Part shown: one piece after another, positions 26,581 to 36,045 of the stretch
Position numbering within the stretch: the stretch's first letter is position 1
Layout of the letters: each line of letters opens with the position of its first letter
Origin: Mucilaginibacter sp. UR6-11
GTDB lineage: Bacteria; Bacteroidota; Bacteroidia; Sphingobacteriales; Sphingobacteriaceae
Length of the DNA stretch: 64,000 nucleotides
Direction of reading: 5' to 3'
Assembly: GCF_020880695.1 (NCBI RefSeq)
Contig: NZ_JAJIWO010000011.1
Location: 1-64,000 of the forward strand
Notes under the pieces: generated by a model
Databases searched by the model: none
Told to the model about the DNA's origin: nothing
The model's input: the letters and a program-made list of their open reading frames with translations, nothing else
Translations under genes and position numbers: made by a program

Positions 26581-28701
26581 TTATCTTACAAAGGCAGCGG
26601 CAACACCGCCGTCAACATTTAAAACGTTTCCTGTTGACTTGCTCAATAAACCGCCGGCAAAAGCAAAGCAGGCATTAGCAATATCATCAGGCAGAATAAC
26701 TTCATTTAATAAAGTGCGCTTAGCGTAATATGCAGGTAATTCAGCAACGGTTACACCGTATGCTTTAGCACGGCCTTCGGCCCAGCCACCGGCCCAGATA
26801 TTACTGTCGCTAATTACAGCGTCGGGATTTACCACATTAACACGGATCTTGTCGGGCCCTAATTCTGCAGCATTTAGCCTGCTTAGGTGTAACTGAGCGG
26901 CTTTGGCGCTACCATAACCGGCATTATTTGGCCCGCTTACCAAAGCGTTTTTACTTACGATATTAATGATATCGCCGCCGATATCTTGTTTTTGCATAAC
27001 TGTGCTGGCGGCTTGTGTTACCAGGAACTGGCCCTTTACCAATACATCATATAACAGGTCCCAGTCTTTTTCGGTATGGTCGCCAATAGTTTTTGAAATA
27101 GACAAGCCAGCATTATTAACGACCAGATCAACCCCGCCAAAAGCCAGAATAGCTTCTGCCACGGCGTCGGAAATTTGATCTGCCCTGGTAACGTCAAGGA
27201 CAGCTGTGGTATAGGCGTCTTTACCGAATAATTTTTTAAACTCTTCACCGGCTCCTTCCAGGCGTTCGGCATTCATATCATTTAGTATTACGCAGGCACC
27301 TTCATCAGCGAATTTCTTGGCGATAGCCTTGCCGATACCGCCCGCACTACCGGTAACCAAAGCCACACGGCCGGTTAAAGCTTTAGGCTTAGGCATCCGC
27401 TGTAATTTAGCTTCTTCTAACAACCAGTACTCAATATTGAATGCTTCCTGGCGCGGTAATGAGGTATACTCAGAAATAGCTTCTGAGCCCTTCATTACGT
27501 TGATGGCATTGATATAAAATTCGGCCGCAACGCGTGCTGTTTGTTTGTCCTTAGCGAATGTGAACATCCCCACACCCGGATATAAAATAACAACCGGGTT
27601 AGCATCACGAATAGCCGGGCTGTTTGAATGCTTGCAGGTGTTGTAATAATCGGTATACATGGCGCGGTAAGCATCAAACGCAGGGGCAAGGCGGGCCTTA
27701 AGCTCCTTAACATCGCTCAGGTCTTCACCTTTATCCAGCGCTAATACCAGCGGGCTGATCTTGGTGCGTAAAAAATGGTCAGGGCAGCTGGTACCTAGTG
27801 GTGCCAATCTGTCCAGATCATTTGAGTTGGTAAACTCTAACACACGGGCATCATCAGTAAAGTGGCCAATCATGTTTTGTTTGGATGAGCAAAAGCCGCG
27901 CAGGATAGGGGCCAAAGCAACAGCTTGCTTTTTACGGCCTGCTTCATCAAGGCTTTGTATTTTGGCACCGCCAAATATTGGCCCTTTTTTTCCATAGTTC
28001 TGCTCCAGGTATTCGGCGCATTGCTCAATTACCTCCAGGGTATTAACATAGCTTTCATAAGCGGTATCACCCCAGGTAAATAAACCGTGTGAGCCCAGCA
28101 TAATACCCCGGATACCGGGGTTAGCATCCAGACATGCCTTTAATTGCAGGCCCAGATCAAAGCCCGGTTTTTGCCATTCAACCCAGCCAATTTTGCCTTT
28201 AAATAAGTCGGCCGTAATTTGTTTGCCGTCTTTTGCTGCCGCGATAGCAATAGCCGCATCGGGGTGCAGGTGGTCAATATGTTTAAATGGTAAAAATCCG
28301 TGCAGCGGAGTATCGATTGATGGCGCCTTTGAAGCCAGATCATAAATGGTGTGGTTAAACAACTCCACCATTTCGTCCTCGTGCTCTAAACCGCGGTATA
28401 CATTTTTAAGGCTTCTCAGTTTTTCAACATATAACGCGGCCAGGCCGCTTTTTTTCAATGTGCCGATATCGCCACCTGAGCCTTTGATCCACATCACTTC
28501 AACCTCCTGCCCGGTTAACGGATCTTTTGCCATTGCTTTACATGACGTATTGCCGCCGCCGTAATTGGTTAACCGCAGATCGGCGCCCAATAAATTTGAA
28601 CGATATATCAGTAAGGCTACTTCGTCACCGGCTAACTTTGCCGCTTCGGCATCGTCCCATAAATAGCTTACGTTTTTAAAATTTGTTTCTTTGATAGACA
28701 T
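26581..28701 (-). CDS. rhaD: Bifunctional rhamnulose-1-phosphate aldolase / short-chain dehydrogenase
   Basis: A 706-residue two-domain enzyme. The N-terminal class II aldolase domain (about 20-410) carries NYGGGNTSCKA and the zinc-site histidines in TPLHGFLPFKHIDHLHPDA, and should cleave rhamnulose-1-phosphate to dihydroxyacetone phosphate and L-lactaldehyde. The C-terminal SDR domain (about 440-706) has the nucleotide-binding TGSAGGIG, NNAG, and the catalytic Y-x3-K in GYGSAKAA, and likely oxidises or reduces lactaldehyde. This fusion is standard in Bacteroidota and Bacillus rhamnose operons. It follows rhaT (19-bp gap) and precedes rhaI (8-bp gap). Confidence 0.95.
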   Translation of the reverse strand: MSIKETNFKNVSYLWDDAEAAKLAGDEVALLIYRSNLLGADLRLTNYGGGNTSCKAMAKDPLTGQEVEVMWIKGSGGDIGTLKKSGLAALYVEKLRSLKNVYRGLEHEDEMVELFNHTIYDLASKAPSIDTPLHGFLPFKHIDHLHPDAAIAIAAAKDGKQITADLFKGKIGWVEWQKPGFDLGLQLKACLDANPGIRGIMLGSHGLFTWGDTAYESYVNTLEVIEQCAEYLEQNYGKKGPIFGGAKIQSLDEAGRKKQAVALAPILRGFCSSKQNMIGHFTDDARVLEFTNSNDLDRLAPLGTSCPDHFLRTKISPLVLALDKGEDLSDVKELKARLAPAFDAYRAMYTDYYNTCKHSNSPAIRDANPVVILYPGVGMFTFAKDKQTARVAAEFYINAINVMKGSEAISEYTSLPRQEAFNIEYWLLEEAKLQRMPKPKALTGRVALVTGSAGGIGKAIAKKFADEGACVILNDMNAERLEGAGEEFKKLFGKDAYTTAVLDVTRADQISDAVAEAILAFGGVDLVVNNAGLSISKTIGDHTEKDWDLLYDVLVKGQFLVTQAASTVMQKQDIGGDIINIVSKNALVSGPNNAGYGSAKAAQLHLSRLNAAELGPDKIRVNVVNPDAVISDSNIWAGGWAEGRAKAYGVTVAELPAYYAKRTLLNEVILPDDIANACFAFAGGLLSKSTGNVLNVDGGVAAAFVR

Positions 28702-28720
28702 TGTAATTGTGTTGATCGTA

Positions 28721-29851
28721 CTATTGTTTAATTGTTTGAATTGCTGCTGTTTTCGGTGTTTCTTTATCTTTTAAGTTATTGCCGTAGCCTACTATAATAA
28801 CCGAAATAATAATGGTGGCAATACCCACAACAAGGGTACCAAACGCTTTTTTACTAACGGTTTTCCACTCTTTTAAAACGATGCCCCACATGTTGGCTAC
28901 TAAAATAATAAAGGCCATGTGCAGAATCCATGAGCTTGCGCCGTTACCCAGCTTACTTTCGCCCATGCCGTAAAAGAAGAACTGCAGGAACCAGGTTGTA
29001 CCGGCCAATGCCGAAAAGATATAGTTTTTTAATAACGGTGTTTTGCTGTCTGTATAGTTCCCAAACGTTTTGTTGCGTGCGTTTAATATCATACACCAGA
29101 TAAAGTTGGTAGTTAAGCCGCCCCATAGGATAACGATATAAGTAACGTTGTTTTTATACAGGAAATTTGCGCTGTCTGTAATGTGGTTAGCCTCCCGCCA
29201 GGCTGCGTTCGCGGCATTTGCCATACCTGCACCGGCATCAATACCGAAAGCGAAACAAGCGCTCAATACCCCCGATACGATCGCAACAAAAATACCCATG
29301 CCAAAACGGTAATCTTTATTTTCATTGGCTAAAGCTCCTTCTTTGTTCAGGTCGCGCTCTTTTAAGGTGCCTGCACGGCCACAGATCACGATACCGATAA
29401 CGCAGATCAGGATACCTATCAATACCAGCTGTCCCCAGTGGCTTGATGCCAACATACCTATGCTGTCTTTACCGGCTTTTGGTGCAAATTCGTAATAAAC
29501 CGCCGGTACTAAGGCGCCGAATACCGAGCATAAGCCCAATATAATGGTGCTGCCTAATGAAACACCTAAATAACGCACACCCAGGCCGTAAGTTAAACCG
29601 CCAATTCCCCATAATAAACCGAAGAAGTAAGTTAACCCCAGGATACCGCCATTGGTAGCTTTAATAATATCAACAAAATGCGGAACAGTTAAGTAAGCCG
29701 CTAACGGCGGAACGATAAGCCACGAAAAAATACCGCCAACAATCCAGAAACTCTCCCAGGCCCAGCCCTTAACTTTTTTGTACGGGATATAAAAACTACC
29801 CGAGGCAAAACCCCCGATAAAGTGAAAAATTACGCCGAAAATTACTTCCAT
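28721..29851 (-). CDS. rhaT: L-rhamnose/H+ symporter RhaT
   Basis: A 376-residue inner-membrane permease with about ten hydrophobic helices. The RhaT signatures are present: HFIGGFASGSFYIPYKKVKGWAWESFW (about residues 11-37), FFGLLWGIGGLTYGLGVRYLGVSLGS and FLQFFFYGMGESKLG. It lies downstream of the secreted rhamnosidase and upstream of the catabolic enzymes, so it imports the rhamnose released outside. Confidence 0.96.
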   Translation of the reverse strand: MEVIFGVIFHFIGGFASGSFYIPYKKVKGWAWESFWIVGGIFSWLIVPPLAAYLTVPHFVDIIKATNGGILGLTYFFGLLWGIGGLTYGLGVRYLGVSLGSTIILGLCSVFGALVPAVYYEFAPKAGKDSIGMLASSHWGQLVLIGILICVIGIVICGRAGTLKERDLNKEGALANENKDYRFGMGIFVAIVSGVLSACFAFGIDAGAGMANAANAAWREANHITDSANFLYKNNVTYIVILWGGLTTNFIWCMILNARNKTFGNYTDSKTPLLKNYIFSALAGTTWFLQFFFYGMGESKLGNGASSWILHMAFIILVANMWGIVLKEWKTVSKKAFGTLVVGIATIIISVIIVGYGNNLKDKETPKTAAIQTIKQ

Positions 29852-29862
29852 GTCTTAATTTA

Positions 29863-32562
29863 TTACAATGATGTACTAAAATGATAATTACCTGAACCAA
29901 CGTTTACAGCAGTGTACCCTTCTATTTGGGTTGCCGCTTTTGTAACCGGTTTACCGCCTTCGGTAACTGTGTTGTCGCCTTTTGTAGGGACATAAATGGT
30001 AGCGGTTGTATTGGGTGGAATTACCACGTCAAGCGTAAGTTGGCCATTGTCAGCTTTCCAGTGTGAGCTGGCTTTGCCATAAGGTGTTTCATAATCAGCT
30101 GCAACGGTAGTTAAATTACCGCCGATAGTTGGTTTGATGATGATGCCTTTGTAACCAGGTTGGTCGCCCTTAGTATCAATGCCGGCAACGGTACGATACA
30201 TCCAGTCGCCAATGGCGCCGTAAGCGTAATGGTTGAACGAGTTCATCCCCGCATCCTCAAAAGTGCCGTCGGTTTTTTGGCCATCCCACCGTTCCCATAT
30301 GGTAGTTGCGCCCATTTTTACAGGGTATAACCATGATGGATAGCTGTCTTGCAATAAAAGTTTAAAGGCAACGTCCGAATAACCAAAGCGGCTAAGCGCG
30401 CTGCATAAATATGGTGTGCCCAGGAAACCCGTGGTTAGGTGATTGCCATAACGGCCAATGTTTGCCGCTAATCTTGCAGCCGCTTGCTGGCGCAGGTTCT
30501 CAGGCAGCATATCAAACTGTAATGCTAACGCATAAGCTGTTTGGGTGTCTGATGAGATCAAACCGTTAGGCGTAACGTACTCTCTTAAATAAGCTGATTT
30601 AACATCAGCAAGTAGCTTGGTATAAGTAGCTACATCATCTGATTTGCCTAGCACTTTTGCTGTATTGATCACCAACTGTGTTGAATAAGCGTAAAAACAC
30701 TGCGCTATTAAATATTTGCTTGTGATTGCCGATGTACCGTCAACGTCATTATTACGGGTATAAAATAACCAATCGCCAAAGTGGTCGCCGGCGTTCCATA
30801 AATTGTTATGGCTGCGGCTTTTCATAAAACCAATCCAGGCCTTCATGCTGTTATATTGGTTAGCCAAAATCTCTTTATCGCCGTAGGCCAAATACATGTT
30901 CCATGGAACAATGGTAGCTACGTCCGACCACCCGGCACTGCCACCACCACCTGTGGGATGACCATTATCAAAAGCATCCGGAATAACATGGGGTACACTG
31001 CCGTCACTAAATTGATCCAGCGCAACATCTTTCAGCCACTTGGCAAAAAAATTATGCGCGTTCATGTTATAAGTGGCTGTACGCGAGAATACCTGCGCGT
31101 CGCCTGTCCAGCCTAAACGCTCATCGCGTTGCGGGCAATCCGTAGGGATATCCAGAAAGTTGCCTTTCTGTCCCCATTGTATATTATGTTGTAATTGATT
31201 GATCATTGGATTTGAGCACGTAAAACTGCCTGTAGCCGGCATATCCGAGTATAAAGCTATCGCTGTAAAATCTTCCGGCTTAATATCGCCCGGATAACCT
31301 TCAATCCTGATAAATCTAAATCCCTGCCAGGTAAACTGCGGTTCGAAAGTTTCTTCGCCATCGCCTTTTAAAATAAAAGTATTTTGCGAAGTTGCGGAAC
31401 GCAGATTCTCAGTGTAAAAATTACCTGCTTTATCTATCACCTCGGCGTGTGAGATCACAATCTTATCGCCAGCCTTACCATGTACTTTAAACTTCACCCA
31501 GCCTACCAGGTTTTGTCCAAAGTCAATTACCTTTTCGCCTTTAGGCGTAGTGAATATTTTTAATGCTTTAAAAGTTTCATGTTTTTTTACCGGCTCATTA
31601 ATGGTAGCTATCAGGTTGTTTTTTGGATAATTCTGTACGGTCACGCCGGTCCAGTTTTTATCATCAAAACCTGGTGATGACCAGCCTTTTTGCTGCAGGC
31701 GGTTATCTGTAACCGACCCCAAGTAGATCTCTGCCGAACGGATCTCGCCGGTTGATGTCTTCCAGCTATCGTCTGTGCCAATTATGGTTTTTGTGCCATC
31801 GGTATAAGTAATCTCCAACTGTAATAGTAAAGCAATGTCTTTACCGTAAATTTCATGTCTGTCGCCAATGCCGTAAAAGCCACGGTACCAGCCGCTGCCT
31901 AATGACGCGCCTACCGCATTTGTTCCCGGCTGCAGTAAACCAGTAACATCATAAGCCTGGTACTGAAGGCGTTTGTTATAGCTGGTATAGCCCGGCGTAA
32001 GGTATTCGTCGCCAACACGGTGACCGTTAATATGCGCCTCGTACAAACCGTGCGAGGTGATATAAGCCATTGCCGATTTAATTTTTTTGTTTACTGAAAA
32101 GCCTTTTCTAAATAAAGGACTTGGTCTGGTTGGTTCTTCTGTACCACTGGCTGCAATCCACTGTGCTTTCCAGTCGGCAGGCGATAACAAGCCCATTTGG
32201 AAAGTGGCTGTGCTCCATTGGGATGTTTTGCCTTTGTTGTCCCAAACACGTACCTGCCAGGTATATTTTTGGCCGGATGTTAAGGAGGTCCCTTTGTAAG
32301 TGACGTACATTGACTGATCAGTCAAGACCTTTCCAGTGCTCCAAACAACACCTTTCGCAGTGTTGGTGACCTTTATCTCGTAGGCGGTTTGCATTACGTT
32401 ACGGGCATCGCCTGCAATCAGCTGCCAGCTAAAACGCGGCGCGGTTGCGTCTACACTTATGGGGTTTGGTAAATTTTCAGTTTGTAAATGCTGCACTTTG
32501 GTTTGTGCCATACAAATCTCGCCCGCCAGCAGGGCAATAAATAAAAAGAAGACTTTTTTCAT
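29863..32562 (-). CDS. Exported alpha-L-rhamnosidase, GH78
   Basis: An 899-residue enzyme that releases L-rhamnose from rhamnosides and pectin-type polymers. Residues 1-19 are a signal peptide (FIALLAGEICMAQ). N-terminal Ig-like and jelly-roll domains (about 20-430) precede the (alpha/alpha)6 catalytic barrel. The GH78 hallmark DIPTDCPQRDERLGWTGDAQ (about residues 473-492) contains conserved acidic residues, and GATTIWERWDG carries a further catalytic Glu. It is the first gene of the rhamnose operon, facing a divergent GntR regulator 87 bp away. Confidence 0.96.
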   Translation of the reverse strand: MKKVFFLFIALLAGEICMAQTKVQHLQTENLPNPISVDATAPRFSWQLIAGDARNVMQTAYEIKVTNTAKGVVWSTGKVLTDQSMYVTYKGTSLTSGQKYTWQVRVWDNKGKTSQWSTATFQMGLLSPADWKAQWIAASGTEEPTRPSPLFRKGFSVNKKIKSAMAYITSHGLYEAHINGHRVGDEYLTPGYTSYNKRLQYQAYDVTGLLQPGTNAVGASLGSGWYRGFYGIGDRHEIYGKDIALLLQLEITYTDGTKTIIGTDDSWKTSTGEIRSAEIYLGSVTDNRLQQKGWSSPGFDDKNWTGVTVQNYPKNNLIATINEPVKKHETFKALKIFTTPKGEKVIDFGQNLVGWVKFKVHGKAGDKIVISHAEVIDKAGNFYTENLRSATSQNTFILKGDGEETFEPQFTWQGFRFIRIEGYPGDIKPEDFTAIALYSDMPATGSFTCSNPMINQLQHNIQWGQKGNFLDIPTDCPQRDERLGWTGDAQVFSRTATYNMNAHNFFAKWLKDVALDQFSDGSVPHVIPDAFDNGHPTGGGGSAGWSDVATIVPWNMYLAYGDKEILANQYNSMKAWIGFMKSRSHNNLWNAGDHFGDWLFYTRNNDVDGTSAITSKYLIAQCFYAYSTQLVINTAKVLGKSDDVATYTKLLADVKSAYLREYVTPNGLISSDTQTAYALALQFDMLPENLRQQAAARLAANIGRYGNHLTTGFLGTPYLCSALSRFGYSDVAFKLLLQDSYPSWLYPVKMGATTIWERWDGQKTDGTFEDAGMNSFNHYAYGAIGDWMYRTVAGIDTKGDQPGYKGIIIKPTIGGNLTTVAADYETPYGKASSHWKADNGQLTLDVVIPPNTTATIYVPTKGDNTVTEGGKPVTKAATQIEGYTAVNVGSGNYHFSTSL

Positions 32563-32588
32563 CGTTTATTAAAAAAGGACGTATAATT

Positions 32589-32631
32589 GGATAGGGCAAG
32601 TTAACAAAAATGATTTTAGTTAACTATCCCC
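32589..32631. promoter_or_regulatory. Candidate operator between the rhamnose operon and its GntR regulator
   Basis: The 87-bp divergent spacer holds an imperfect inverted repeat. GGATAGGGCAAGTTAAC on the left faces GTTAACTATCCCC on the right, around an AT-rich centre. The two GTTAAC palindromes lie at 32600-32605 and 32619-32624, so their centres are 19 bp apart. This suits a dimeric GntR-type regulator controlling both directions. Inference only. Confidence 0.45.
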
Positions 32632-32649
32632 TACTGTCCTGTAAACGGA

Positions 32650-33675
32650 ATGAAAAATTATCTAAAAATTATTCAGATTGATGAGCACTCCATCACCCCG
32701 AAATACCTGCAGATCTGCAACTCCATATTGCGTGGAATAGAGGACGGCAAAGTTGAAAAAGATGATATTTTACCATCTATAAATGATTTGAGCATTGCCC
32801 TGGAAGTTGCCCGCAATACCATTGAGCGGGCTTACAAAGAGTTGAAAAAGTACAATGTAATTAACTCGGTAGCGGGTAAAGGATATTTTATAAGCAACAC
32901 GCAATTTAATCAGCCTATTAAAGTACTGCTGTTGTTTAACAAGCTAAGCAGCCATAAAAAGATCATTTATGACGCTTTTGCCGAGGTGTTGGGCAGTAAC
33001 GCGGCTATCGATTTTTACATTTATAACAACAATTTCAATTTTTTTAAAAAACTACTGACCGGCAATATCGATCATTATTCAAAACTGATCATCATCCCAC
33101 ATTTTATTGAGAACGCCGGCAGCGCCAAAGCGGTAATAAACGAATTGCCCAAGGATAAACTGATATTGATGGACAAGCTGCTTGAAAACATAAGCGGCGA
33201 TTTTGGCGCCGTTTATGAAAACTTTGAACAGGATATTTATGATGCTCTGAGCCAGCTGTTGCCGCAGTTAAGCAAATATAATACGCTTAAGATCATCTTT
33301 CCGGAAAACAGTTATTACTCTAAAGAGATCCTGACAGGGTTTGTTAATTTTTGCCGGCAGTATGCTTTTGAATATGCCACTATCCATGAACTGCATAAGG
33401 AAACCTTACTGCCGGGTACCGTGTATATTAATTTAATGGAAGATGATCTGGTGGAACTGGTAGAAAAGATCATCAGCAATAAACTAAAGGTAGGGCAGGA
33501 CATAGGGGTGATATCCTATAATGAAACACCACTAAAAAAAATCATCCTTAACGGCATCACCACCATATCAACAGACTTTAAAATGATGGGCGAAAAGGCC
33601 GCGGAAATGGCTTTGAACAATACGAAGGCCCATTTGGCAATACCATTTAAGGTTACCTATCGGGATTCGCTGTAA
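32650..33675 (+). CDS. GntR-family transcriptional regulator of the rhamnose operon
   Basis: A 341-residue regulator. The N-terminal GntR winged HTH (about residues 10-80; YLQICNSILRGIEDGKVEKDDILPSINDLSIALEVARNTIERAYKELKKYNVI) is followed by a periplasmic-binding-protein-like effector domain (about 90-335; IKVLLLFNKLSSHKKIIYDAF, DIGVISYNETPLKKIILNGITTISTDFKMMGEKAAEMAL). This HTH plus LacI-like sensor design is the usual Bacteroidota rhamnose regulator. It is divergent from the GH78 gene and probably binds L-rhamnose or a derivative. Confidence 0.9.
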   Translation: MKNYLKIIQIDEHSITPKYLQICNSILRGIEDGKVEKDDILPSINDLSIALEVARNTIERAYKELKKYNVINSVAGKGYFISNTQFNQPIKVLLLFNKLSSHKKIIYDAFAEVLGSNAAIDFYIYNNNFNFFKKLLTGNIDHYSKLIIIPHFIENAGSAKAVINELPKDKLILMDKLLENISGDFGAVYENFEQDIYDALSQLLPQLSKYNTLKIIFPENSYYSKEILTGFVNFCRQYAFEYATIHELHKETLLPGTVYINLMEDDLVELVEKIISNKLKVGQDIGVISYNETPLKKIILNGITTISTDFKMMGEKAAEMALNNTKAHLAIPFKVTYRDSL

Positions 33676-33722
33676 GCAACTGTTTTGAATGGTTTCTTAA
33701 TCAGGTAGCAGAAATTAAAAGC

Positions 33723-35864
33723 TTATAAAGCTTTACTCAACCCTTCCCATTTAACTACCCACGATCCGTCTTTTGGCCAGCCGGGCTGCTGTACATTTTT
33801 ATCGCCGTTCCAGCCGGCAGTCATCATGGCGACAGCATATAGCAGGCCTCCATTTGATGGGAAGTACGGATATGGATTACCGCCGCCAACGAAGCCATGT
33901 TCATCAAAACCAAATTTACGCGATGGGTGTAAAAGCATTTTGACCGCGTCTTCGGGGTGGCCCAACCTGGCGGCGCCCATCGCCATCATCGGGAAATCCC
34001 AACCCCAGCATTTATCCCAGATCCAGACTTCCTGTACTTTTCTATAAGTTTTTTCCATGATAGCTAAATTGACACCATTGCCCGGCAAAACCCCATAAAC
34101 TCCTATCAGCGCCGGATGCTCGTAGTTAAACCTGGTCCAGGGTTCCTCTATGTTTTCCCATTGCTCATACAAGCTGTCTTTTACCGGGATGGGCGAGAGG
34201 TTTTTTAATACTTTATCCCAGGCTGTGTTTGGTTTTAGCTTTAGTCGTTTGCGCCACTGTTGTGCAGTTTGTAGTCCAAACCGCCAGTATGAAAGATCAA
34301 ATGCCGGGTTCTCAGTCGTAAAAATATCATTGTTTTCAGAAACTACACGTATAGGCGGGCCCAGCACATATTGGTTGCGTGTCTTGTCAAAAAACGCATA
34401 GGTAGCTAAAAAATTCGCGGTTTGCTCAACAACATTATCCCATTTCTTTAAAGTAGCCAGCGTTGGATGTGCCTGGTAATCCAGCTCGGCAAAGAAGATA
34501 GGATGCGGCTGTTGCCATACCAGGAATGCATGGTTTTTGTCGTCGGGCCATTCTTCGCCGTTAAAAACGTTGGGGCATTTGGGCCAGCGCGCCCCAAGAT
34601 AGCCCTGCAGGTGTGCCCGCTTCATGGCGCTTTTTAAATTATCGTCATAAACATGCAGGCTATTATTCAACTCGGGCCACCTGTTCCATAAAGCGTAATG
34701 GGCGGCGTGCCACCAATACATTTCATAATGCGCCCGCCCATACCAGCTGTTGCTAACCAGCCCGGTTTCCTGCGGGGGATATTTACCCGAGGCATTAATA
34801 GCCATATCATATTGTGACAACACAATTCTTCTTTCCAACTCAAACCAACGTGGGTCTTTACTTGCTGACAGATCAATAGCACCGCCGCTTTTCCAAAATT
34901 TTTCCCAGTGGGTGATACTGCCTTTGGTTATTTGGTGAAGCGAGGGTATAGGGTGGTTTATCTTGGTTTGCGAAAAATCAAACTCATATTCAACCGCGGC
35001 GCCGCTATTATCCGGCGATAGGATGTAGCGATGTTCTTTTTCCTTTTCAATTTTAATGTTTCCCGTACACTGTACGGCAACGTGGTAAGCTATGCTATCC
35101 AATTGCCTGTCAAACAGAATGTTGTTTTTTCCGGTAGTTCTTAGTTTGGTTTGGTGTGCTGACGGTTTATTAAAATCGGCGCCATTATTAACATTGGTTA
35201 AAACGCCATATGGAAAATCAATAAATAAGCTTAAGCGGTTTTGCTTTATCAGGTTTGATTCTATTTTAAATCCAATAATGTCTTTATTGCCATCGCAGGC
35301 GGTGGTGACTTTTACTTCTTCGCCCTCAATAGTGAATTTGCTTTCGGCGATGCCGGTCCACAGGTTTAAGTGTTGGGTAGCGTTCTCAAAATCTTTTGCT
35401 TGTGCGATGCTGCCATCAGCCTTTTTTATTTGCATCCCTATCCTGCCCAGATTAATACGATGCGGATTTGCAGACAACCAGGCCATCATTGGCGCCTGGT
35501 TTTGATCGGCCATATCATAAGGTACCATACGGCCATGTGTATCGAGCATGGTTTTTTTGAACGAGTTTGCATTAAAGCCGTCGGGTGTTTTTACGCTGTT
35601 CCAGCCCCAGTGTGAAAGCGTGGCGTATTTGTCGCTAAAGGTCTGCATCCCCGTGGCATCAAATCCGTAGGCAATGCTGCCGTTGCCCACTTGCGTTGGG
35701 CCAGACATGTTTGTGCCTGTTATAAAGATATCATGACGGTTAACCAATGCTTTACGGTTTATGGTACCGCGTTTAACTTGTTGGGCAACGGCCGTGGTTA
35801 AAACCAAGCATCCGGCAAAAATCAGCACAGCAAGATTATGCAGGTAGCAGCTAAAACGTTTCAT
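33723..35864 (-). CDS. Exported (alpha/alpha)6-barrel glycosidase, clan GH-L-like
   Basis: A 713-residue protein with a signal peptide (residues 1-27, ending TTAVAQ). An N-terminal beta-sandwich (about 28-300) precedes an (alpha/alpha)6 barrel (about 320-700) of the six-hairpin glycosidase superfamily. Barrel segments that look catalytic include YPPQETGLVSNSWYGRAHYEMYWWHAAH, ARWPKCPNVFNGEEWPDD and KCWGWDFPMMAMGAARLG. The architecture resembles GH65/GH95 enzymes, but no precise family can be fixed by eye. It lies convergent to the rhamnose regulator and divergent from the cytochrome/sugar dehydrogenase. Substrate unknown, with plant cell-wall or gum side chains possible. Confidence 0.75.
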   Translation of the reverse strand: MKRFSCYLHNLAVLIFAGCLVLTTAVAQQVKRGTINRKALVNRHDIFITGTNMSGPTQVGNGSIAYGFDATGMQTFSDKYATLSHWGWNSVKTPDGFNANSFKKTMLDTHGRMVPYDMADQNQAPMMAWLSANPHRINLGRIGMQIKKADGSIAQAKDFENATQHLNLWTGIAESKFTIEGEEVKVTTACDGNKDIIGFKIESNLIKQNRLSLFIDFPYGVLTNVNNGADFNKPSAHQTKLRTTGKNNILFDRQLDSIAYHVAVQCTGNIKIEKEKEHRYILSPDNSGAAVEYEFDFSQTKINHPIPSLHQITKGSITHWEKFWKSGGAIDLSASKDPRWFELERRIVLSQYDMAINASGKYPPQETGLVSNSWYGRAHYEMYWWHAAHYALWNRWPELNNSLHVYDDNLKSAMKRAHLQGYLGARWPKCPNVFNGEEWPDDKNHAFLVWQQPHPIFFAELDYQAHPTLATLKKWDNVVEQTANFLATYAFFDKTRNQYVLGPPIRVVSENNDIFTTENPAFDLSYWRFGLQTAQQWRKRLKLKPNTAWDKVLKNLSPIPVKDSLYEQWENIEEPWTRFNYEHPALIGVYGVLPGNGVNLAIMEKTYRKVQEVWIWDKCWGWDFPMMAMGAARLGHPEDAVKMLLHPSRKFGFDEHGFVGGGNPYPYFPSNGGLLYAVAMMTAGWNGDKNVQQPGWPKDGSWVVKWEGLSKAL

Positions 35865-35980
35865 GAATTGATGGATTGAATTGGTTTACAATAATACGCT
35901 TATCCAAAGGTGTAAATAATCAAAGTGATAACCTTCCCTGTCTATCTGATTTTAGTTTTTGTATTTAATTTGATACGAAA

Positions 35981-36005
35981 TATACAAACCGCTGTATCTT
36001 GTATA
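35981..36005. promoter_or_regulatory. Palindrome in the glycosidase / sugar dehydrogenase divergent spacer
   Basis: Perfect 7-bp inverted repeat TATACAA (35981-35987) and TTGTATA (35999-36005), with an additional GATAC/GTATC pair at 35972-35976 and 35994-35998. It is centred about 50 bp before the start of the plus-strand gene. It may be an operator, or a promoter feature, for either flanking gene. Confidence 0.35.
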
Positions 36006-36045
36006 TCTTAGATTTCAAAGACCAATACCAGTTTTATATCTCTGT

